Shown here in pieces: positions 57,583-64,000 of a stretch of DNA of 64,000 bases. The DNA comes from Euclidia mi (taxonomy: Eukaryota; Arthropoda; Insecta; Lepidoptera; Erebidae): contig OX123196.2 of NCBI GenBank assembly GCA_944739405.2, positions 56,644,196 through 56,708,195 on the forward strand, given 5' to 3'. The first letter of the stretch is position 1, and each line of letters opens with the position of its first letter. Under the pieces are notes generated by a model. It worked only from the letters and a program-made list of their open reading frames with translations, was not told where the DNA came from and ran no database searches. Both the position numbers and the translations under genes were made by a program.

Positions 57583-59610
57583 TTAGTGCTCTATCTTACA
57601 CACAGTTTTAGCACCCACCTTGATCTCTTGAAGAGCAGAACAACAACAAGACGTAATACAATGAGAAGTATGTAACGTAGGTACGGTACCCATAATCACA
57701 TACCCAAGTACCGTCTCAATAGCGGGCGGTAAATCATATCGCTCACTATGTACTATTTTAGTTAGTAGCAAGTGCGGAAATATCGAAGCTCCGATCAAAA
57801 GATCAATGCCTGCCGGATTCGCAAACTCCGCGTCGGCTAACGGCAATGATTCGAGATGAGTGAGTGATGCTACGTCTACATTAGCGTTCGGCAATGCGTC
57901 CGTGATACGCTCCACGATAAGCGAAGAAATGTTAAAATTAATATTCCTATCAAAACGCGAATGTATTTTAATATCTACGGAACCCCTGCAATGCCTTTCT
58001 GATCCGCCTATCCCTTTGACGGTTGAGTTAGTATTTTTAAAGTTATTCCATAATCCGAGGCGTTTGAAGCATTCCGATGTTATTAGATTGGTCTGAGACG
58101 CGCTATCCAGCAGACAACGTACCATGTGCGGCGACCCATTAACATCGTGTACGATAACTTGCGCTGTCGCCAACAGTACCGTGTTAGACGCCGTACACTG
58201 CGTTTTGGCCCTGCGCGGATCATTATAGATGCGCGAGTGCCGTCCTCGCGTGCGCGTCGCCCGCGCAATGGATGTCATACACAACGATACTTCGCCCTCA
58301 GACGCGGAAGGCGCAGCTACCGTGTTCTGCACTTGCGTGAGTGTGTCAAGGTCAGCGGCTTGACTTGACAACCGGTTATTTTTATCTAAATGTAACAGTG
58401 TATGATGTTTTTGTTTACACGTGCGACATCTCGTTCTACTGGAACAATTACTCGTTTTATGTTTTATGCTTAAGCAATTAATGCAAGCTTTGTTATCTTT
58501 CACGCTTTTAAAACGAGCAATTGGATTTAAATCATTAAAGGTGGGACACTTATAGTAATGGTCGTGCACTATATTACTGCACATACACTTCTGTGAATTA
58601 TTACTATTAGATTCCGAACATGTTACGTAAGATTGTGGATTAGGGACTGAGTTATTATTACTATTTCGCGATTTATTCAACCTTTGTTTGTTGTTGTTAG
58701 TGTTAGACGGGCCAGGTGAACCAGACTGCGTATTATGAAATATTCGACACTGATCTTTGATGAACGAAATAAAACTATCTAGTGTAGGTATTTTATTATT
58801 GCGTTCCGTCATCTCGAATGCGCGAATTGTATCAGTGTCAAACTTTTTTAAAGCGAGTTGAAGCAACATAAAGTCGGAAAGATCTTCTAATTTTAAGTCT
58901 TTAAGAGAATTAACTGCGGTAACAAAGTTATCAATAAACAGCTGGAAATTCGAGACAGACGCGTTGCCGGACAGTTTGAGATTTAAAGCTTGGTCAAAGT
59001 ACGTAGACGCTAGGACGCGCGTGTCTTTATATCTGTCAAGTAGTGACTGAAATATGACCTGATAATTCTCAGCACTGGGTGTGACACCTGCAAATACGGA
59101 CTGGGCCTTCGGTGACAGTTTACCTATTAAATAGTACAACCTGTCAGCATCTGTCAGAGAACCATTATCGTGCACTGTAGACTTAAAACTTGCATAGAAT
59201 AACGGCCAATTTCGTATATCTCCGTCAAACGACATAATCTCGATTGGCGGTAATCTCGGTTTGCGGGCAACGGGCTCTGCTGAACATTTACCCTCCAATT
59301 GCGATTGTATACGCTTAATAATACAATAAAGATCTTCGAATGATGTATACGCCTGATAGTTCGGTTTTTCATCAGGATTGATAGAAAGTAATCTTGCGTT
59401 ATAATCGTCTAAAAACTTATGAAAATCTGTTCGAATACTATCTACTGTTATACAATAACTGAGAAATGCTTCGCTATTACTGTCAGACATCGATGCGGTT
59501 TTTGAGCATTCATAGATATTTTGAATGCGCTCAAATAAAATATTGCGTTTTGCTTCTAAGATTGTCATCTCTTTGTCTTCCGACACGCGTGACTTCTTTT
59601 GTTGTGACAT
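57583..59610 (-). CDS. BEL/Pao Gag-protease polyprotein
   Basis: The 675-residue open frame starts at an ATG (59608-59610) close to the 5' LTR. Residues 1-110 are helical. The Gag core of the DUF1759 type (~120-290) includes LPPIEIMSFDGDIRNWPLFY. A low-complexity Asn/Ser linker (300-345) precedes a Cys/His-rich zinc-binding region (342-410: CPTFND, ACINCLSIKHKTSNC, CRTCKQKHHTLLH). The aspartic protease (DUF1758 type) follows with the active site LLDSASQTNLI, Asp at 502 (DSA instead of DTG/DSG), and GIDLLIGASIF further on. The frame ends at a TAA just before the microsatellite; in an intact relative it would continue into RT. Gag and protease look undamaged. Confidence 0.92.
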   Translation of the reverse strand: MSQQKKSRVSEDKEMTILEAKRNILFERIQNIYECSKTASMSDSNSEAFLSYCITVDSIRTDFHKFLDDYNARLLSINPDEKPNYQAYTSFEDLYCIIKRIQSQLEGKCSAEPVARKPRLPPIEIMSFDGDIRNWPLFYASFKSTVHDNGSLTDADRLYYLIGKLSPKAQSVFAGVTPSAENYQVIFQSLLDRYKDTRVLASTYFDQALNLKLSGNASVSNFQLFIDNFVTAVNSLKDLKLEDLSDFMLLQLALKKFDTDTIRAFEMTERNNKIPTLDSFISFIKDQCRIFHNTQSGSPGPSNTNNNKQRLNKSRNSNNNSVPNPQSYVTCSESNSNNSQKCMCSNIVHDHYYKCPTFNDLNPIARFKSVKDNKACINCLSIKHKTSNCSSRTRCRTCKQKHHTLLHLDKNNRLSSQAADLDTLTQVQNTVAAPSASEGEVSLCMTSIARATRTRGRHSRIYNDPRRAKTQCTASNTVLLATAQVIVHDVNGSPHMVRCLLDSASQTNLITSECFKRLGLWNNFKNTNSTVKGIGGSERHCRGSVDIKIHSRFDRNINFNISSLIVERITDALPNANVDVASLTHLESLPLADAEFANPAGIDLLIGASIFPHLLLTKIVHSERYDLPPAIETVLGYVIMGTVPTLHTSHCITSCCCSALQEIKVGAKTVCKIEH

Positions 59611-59945
59611 GCTTACGTAAGTATAAGCTAATGAGACCGAAACAAAATAAGAATATCTAATGTATCTATTATTTTACCTAAGTAGGCTAATTAGGCAACA
59701 CTTTAGACCTGAGGAAATAAAAGTTGATTGAAATATGAGATTTATAAGACAACTATGATAGTTGCAGAAATAATAATTTAATAAGTAGGTAGCTACATAA
59801 AATTTTACCTACTAATGCGGGCGGAAATAACCATGTGACGGTTATATGAATATGTTAGGAGTATAGCTAGGTGCTATAACTGCCTAGGTATAGCGGTATA
59901 ACGTATAAAACGTAAATGAATCCGACTCGTATGGATAAAAAAAAA
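59611..59945 (-). other. BEL 5' untranslated leader
   Basis: The region between the 5' LTR and the gag ATG is AT-rich. It begins (minus strand) with a T run directly after the LTR. A tRNA primer binding site could not be assigned with confidence. Confidence 0.5.
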
Positions 59946-60454
59946 TGGTATGGCGTGGTGCCGAAACCGATTAGGTTCTAGGCGACTTGGCGAAGGAAAT
60001 GGACTGTATACAAAGGATAGCGGGTTTAGCCGCCTAGGAGGGAATAAGGGCGGAGGAGTTGGATACGGGAGGAGGTGGTTGAGTGGGTATAGGATATTTC
60101 CAGGATGGAAGGCACTTACCTTATAGCCTTCTTCGTTTCTTTTCCTCCTGGTGTTTTCGTGATGTAATTGCTTGTTTTCACTTCACTCACGAGCGGGTTT
60201 TCCTTGGTGGAAGCGGTAAATCACATACAGCGGTGCGGCGCGGAGCGGTATCGAGACGGCGTTCTTAGCGAGCGGAATGTTCGAGACTGTCACTCGCATC
60301 GACGTTTCGCGGCGACGAATCAGGCGCAAGGCAGTGCCTCTTCCAGGGAGAGGGAAAGAGAGGGACGGAAATATGATATCGCTCGCACTAGACAAGCGTG
60401 GAACGATTCATGTTGATGCGATTAGTTATATATAGGAAGGTAGATGGCGCTACA
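59946..60454 (-). repeat. BEL 5' LTR
   Basis: On the plus strand it starts TGGTATGGCGTGG and ends GATGGCGCTACA; on the minus strand it is TG...CA as expected. Short open frames inside (for example 60083-60268) are duplicated at 55721 only because they lie in the LTR. Confidence 0.9.
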
Positions 60455-60820
60455 AACAAGCTTTTGACAGATAATCGACGTAAAGTTAGTATCTTTATTG
60501 TTGCATTGCATTCGGTGAGTGAGAGTGCCGAAGGCACCTCCTATTTTTCCTTCTGCCACATCCCGCTCCTCTTCATATTGACGGCAGCAACGCACTTATG
60601 TTTCCTTCAGCGTTGCTAGTATCCATGAGCGGCAGTAATCGCTTACTACCAGGCTACCCTCCTGCTCGCTTGGCATCGTAACATAACACAATTTTTCGAC
60701 AGGTTATGTAGTTATCATGCCAGCTTATTTATTGACTGTGTATTCACCATTACTATTTATAGGAAGTAGGTTGAGCGTCTGCTGGAAAAGGTTGGCTAGT
60801 ATACTTTTTCTAGCAACTTT

Positions 60821-61540
60821 TTGAGTGACTTAATAGTTTCTAAGCTTAAGGATAGTAGTGAGCAATTAGCCTATACCCGATTACAATATGAACAACACAC
60901 ATGTGAGCTACAAACACAAATCACATCATTAAATGCACAGCTCAACAAATTGATAATAGATCATCAAAGTGAAACACAGGAAAATATATTGAAATATGAT
61001 GAAATTAGTAGAGTTGGTAGAGAAAATCTAAAACAACTGCTCTCTATGACCAACAACAGTAACTGTTTAAATTGTTCAAATCATAAGTTAGAGGCTTCAC
61101 CTAATTGTACAACCAAGTTATATAGTGACTTTCAAGATTAATATCCTTCAAAAACATGTCATGGTTCAGGTTCTGACACATTGTTACATTATGAAAGTAA
61201 TAAGGTTTTAGATAACAATGTTTTAATTTTTTCTGACCAATTAGGAATTGGTATGAGTGGCCTGATTAATAGTTATACTGATCGGTCAATACAAAATATT
61301 TGTTCACCAGGACAAGGAATGTCTATGTTAATTAATAAATTAAAGTATGCCAGACTAAATAAACATTCTACAGTTATAATTTTATATGGGGATAGCCTAC
61401 TAGTTACCAAGAAAGAAATATTAGCTTTATCAGATATTATGATAGAACAAAGTTCTAAAGTGGGGTGCAATTTTATTGTCTGTGCATTACCATATTCCAA
61501 TAACTTATTTTATAAAGAAAATAACCAGATAGGTAAATAG
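60821..61540 (+). pseudogene. CR1-like LINE ORF1 (coiled coil plus esterase-like)
   Basis: Two open pieces in the same frame (60821-61141 and 61181-61540) are separated by one TAA. The first opens at a TTG at the truncated 5' end, so no start is preserved. It is rich in Leu/Gln/Glu with coiled-coil character (YEQHTCELQTQITSLNAQLN), then has CLNCSNH. The second begins VLIFSDQLGIGMSGLI, then NICSPGQGM and HSTVIILYGDS. These resemble blocks of the SGNH-esterase domain found in ORF1 of many CR1-like LINEs, although the usual GDS serine is replaced by SDQ. It is an inactive copy. Confidence 0.6.
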
Positions 61541-61775
61541 AATCTATTATTATATAATAGCACTTGTAGTCATAGTGACCATATTTTATTTTTCGACTCT
61601 AATATTTATATAGGCGACAACTTGCTAAATTATTAGCATTTAATTTACATAGTGAACGCAGTACTACAAGAGTACTTAGGAATTTGGTAGATAATAGTTA
61701 TACCAATAGTAGTATTGACAAATCTATTAGTTTAAACTACTTGATGAGACAACAGATAGGCATTCATGTGTTTTA

Positions 61776-62815
61776 AACTTAGCTCATCAAAACATACAAG
61801 GCCTATCTGGCAAAGAATTAGAGATAGATTTATTTTAAAAGAAACATAAGTTGCATGTATTATGCATTATGGAACATTGGTTAAGAGGTGACCAATTAAT
61901 ATTCAATAATGAATTTTAAACAGTGATTAGTGCATTCGTAAGAAAGAACGCTATTCGTGGTGGCTCTCTCATATATGTTTGTAATAGTATTAAATGTAAA
62001 GAACGAAAAGACATAGCCGAACTTTCTATCGAGCGCACCGCTGAGATATCTTGTGTTGAACTTGAGCAACACATCATAGTCTGTGTATACCGACCACCGC
62101 AAAGTGACTTTAGCCAATTTGAAAGCATCATGGAGGACGTCTTAAAACACTTAAGTTCCAGCAGGCAGTCAATAATCGTATGTGGTGATTTTAATGTTAA
62201 TTTGTTAGAACAATCACCAACTTTTACTAGGTTAGTTAGTTCATTTATGTCATTTAATTTGAATGTTTTATTTTCTGAACCAACCAGAACAACCTCACAT
62301 TCTTCTACATGAATAGATAATATTTTTTGCAATTGTTTGTACTTAAGTAAAGCTGTTTTGAGTGACTTGACATCGGATCACTGTGGACAAAAGGTTGTAA
62401 TTCCAACTAATACAACCCCTACAGTACAAAAAATCACATGTAGGCCTATGACCTCTGCTCGTCTTAATCGCTTTAGTGATGATGTTGCTGCTAAGATCGC
62501 CAGCATTGACTTAACTCACGTTGATCCAGATGAATTATATAAGTGGTTATTTGATGTTATTAAAAATAAGTACAATAAAATTTTTAAGCAGAAGACATTT
62601 GCCAAGAGCTCTAAAGTTAAATTTTGTGATTGGGCAACAGTAGGAATATACAAAAGTAGATCTAGGTTGTATGATCTGTATGGTATGAAGCAATACAATT
62701 TTAATCCTTCATTTATTGAATATGTAAGAAATTACTCAAAAGTTTTTAAGAGAGCATGTGCTTCAGCTAAGTCTATATTTATAAGTAATAAAATTAAAGA
62801 ATCCAATAATAAAAA
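61776..62815 (+). pseudogene. CR1-like LINE endonuclease and linker
   Basis: The endonuclease reads in one frame with four stops. It starts NLAHQNIQGLSGKELEIDLF (catalytic Asn in QNIQG), then a TAA, MEHWL with the catalytic Glu, another TAA at ~61920, VRKNAIRGGSLIYV, VYRPPQSDF, CGDFNVNLL, and a TGA at 62310-62312 before IDNIFCN. It ends with LTSDHCGQK carrying Asp-His. The linker to the reverse transcriptase continues to about 62815, where a 1-nt frameshift near AATAATAAAAACAAC moves reading into the next frame (stop at 62832-62834 in the old frame). Confidence 0.82.
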
Positions 62816-64000
62816 CAACTTGGAACATTATTAACAGTGAGACTGGTCGAGCTAAGTTAGTAGATAATAGCTATGAATTAAAATGTAATGGAGAAATAGT
62901 TACAAAGAAAATTGATGTTGCTCAGACTTTTAACAACTTCTTCATAAACATACCAGTGAAAACAACCAAGTGTTTTGACTCATGCCCAAGCAAAGCAGAG
63001 ATATTAGTTAGGGGCAATGTGAATGAGTGTGATGTGCTGTTTAATTTTAAATACATTGACACCAATGACATCCTCAAGACATTCAAGACCATCAATATTA
63101 AGAAATCTATTGACTTATGGGGTATTTCAGTTAGTCTCATTCACCAAATAATTTTTAGCATAGCTCTATATTTAGCTGCAATATTTAATAGATCTGTGGA
63201 TAAAGGGGTATTTCCCGATTTAATGAAACACAGCAAGGTGATACCACTTTTCAAAAAAGGATCCAAGAGCGACCCTAGTAACTTTCGGCCAATTTCTATC
63301 TTGCCTGCAATCAGTAAAATTTTTGAAAAGGTTATTTTGCATCAGTTACAGAGCCACTTTCTCACAAATAATTTATTGCACAGTGAGCAGTATGGCTTCA
63401 CTAAGGGTCGCTCTACCGTTGATGCCGGTGTAACTCTATTAAAACATATCTTTAACGCTTGGGAAAATTTGAAGGATGCCATTGGTGGTTTTTGCGACTT
63501 GTCAAAGGCTTTTGATTGTGTTGAACATGATACACTTTTACGTAAACTCAACCATTATGGTATTCGAGATAGCGCACTCAATCTTGTTGCCAGTTACCTT
63601 AGAGATAGAGTTCAGTATGTAAATGTTAGTGGAAGTAGGTCTCAAGGTTTGCTAGTGGGAATGGGCATTCCACAGGGCTCTATTCTTGGTCCGTTTCTTT
63701 TTTTAATATATATTCATGACTTGCCATTCTTTGTTAAAAATCTATGTGATATTGTTCTTTTTGCTGACGATACTTCACATATTTTTAAAGTTGATCGTAA
63801 TACAAGTAACATTGACAGCGTAAATAATTCTCTTGCGCAAGTACTACATTGGTTCACGACAAATAATTTGCTACTCATCTCTGGCAAAACAAAATGTGTG
63901 AAATTCACTTTGCCGAATGTCAAAAATGTTCTTACTAATATAATTTTAAATAACGAAACAATTAACCTAGTTGATTCAACTGTATTTTTAGGTTTAACTT
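62812..64000 (+). pseudogene. CR1-like LINE reverse transcriptase, cut by window edge
   Basis: The frame is open from 62812 to the end of the window (64000). Motifs are IPLFKKGSKSDPSNFRPISI, YGFTKGRSTVDAG, CDLSKAFDCVEHDTLL (catalytic Asp), GIPQGSILGPFLFLIYIHDL and FADDTSHIF (the catalytic box as FADD), then ISGKTKCVKF and STVFLGL. It continues the endonuclease after one frameshift. The rest of the reverse transcriptase and the 3' UTR lie beyond the window. This domain itself is undamaged, but the copy as a whole is 5' truncated and has stops upstream. Confidence 0.88.

Larger units (their letters stand above)
55581..60454 (-). mobile_element. BEL/Pao LTR retrotransposon, complete ends, defective pol
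   Basis: The element is 4.87 kb between two LTRs (55581-56093 and 59946-60454) and transcribed on the minus strand. It is flanked by ACAAG (55576-55580 and 60456-60460). The empty site survives in copy A as ACCACAAGCTTTTGACAG at 16759-16776, proving insertion after the duplication. A purine-rich tract (GGGCCGGGGGGAT on the minus strand) precedes the 3' LTR at about 56094-56108. gag-protease is open; pol has suffered at least two large deletions. Movement would need proteins from another copy. Confidence 0.93.
44943..60816 (+). repeat. Segmental duplication copy B, block 2
   Basis: This block is collinear with 6491-17126. Private insertions here are the MITE at 46485, LINE at 51218, Helitron at 53357 and BEL element at 55581. 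Missing relative to A are the Penelope, RTE and CR1-like fragments and the palindrome's second arm. The last stretch (60461-60816) resumes exactly where copy A continues after its empty BEL site at 16759. Confidence 0.92.

Overview
The window is repeat-dominated, AT-rich eukaryotic DNA, most likely from a lepidopteran insect. The evidence is the mix of repeats: many tRNA-headed SINEs, CR1-like, I-clade and RTE non-LTR elements, a Penelope-like element, a BEL/Pao LTR element, LEP1-style Helitrons (TC...CTAG between A and T), and piggyBac- and Harbinger-like miniature elements. No complete host gene was recognised. The only intact protein-coding genes belong to mobile elements. The species cannot be named from the sequence. 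The high density of nested transposons would fit heterochromatin or a sex chromosome, but that is inference.

The main architecture is a large direct segmental duplication. Copy A (about 1382-17126) matches copy B (about 34158-60816) collinearly in two blocks: 1382-4162 with 34158-36657, and 6491-17126 with 44943-60816. Two SINEs (7022/45501 and 10932/48151) sit at the same place in both copies and so predate the duplication. Later insertions are private to one copy, so the other copy preserves the empty site. Private to A: a SINE (2838), a Penelope fragment (7549), an RTE fragment (9171-9750), a CR1-like 3' end (12322) and a double perfect palindrome (13709). Private to B: a 235-bp MITE (46485), a CR1-like LINE (51218), a Helitron (53357), a 4.9-kb BEL/Pao element (55581) and probably the LINE running off the right edge (60817).

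Between the two copies (17.1-34.1 kb) lie, in order: a 378-bp SINE, two hairpins, a TIR element (19429), a GC-rich non-autonomous retroelement with a 16-bp target-site duplication (20692), a Harbinger-like TIR element carrying a nested piggyBac remnant (21310), a long-TIR foldback MITE (22913), and a Helitron-like unit (25837-32903). That unit holds a tandem 'CCATCTTGG' repeat which has itself been split by a full-length I-clade LINE (26672-32149). The LINE has both ORFs open, a 14-bp target-site duplication and a poly(A) tail, and is the best candidate for a recently active element.

Inside the B side (36.7-44.9 kb) are a reverse-strand CR1-like LINE (37497-39245), a second SINE family (39621), and a short unrecognised reading frame (41801-42076). 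The end of that frame starts a set of ~232-bp tandem units. One unit carries a 79-bp piggyBac-type MITE, and another is interrupted by a 1.5-kb GC-rich TIR element with Helitrons inside.

The most interesting leads are the double palindrome absent from its paralogue, the patchwork divergence between the two LTRs of one BEL element, a reading frame conserved between the duplicate copies (open in B, broken in A), the unexplained frame at 41.8 kb, and hammerhead-ribozyme-like motifs. All identities were judged by eye, without alignment or database search.
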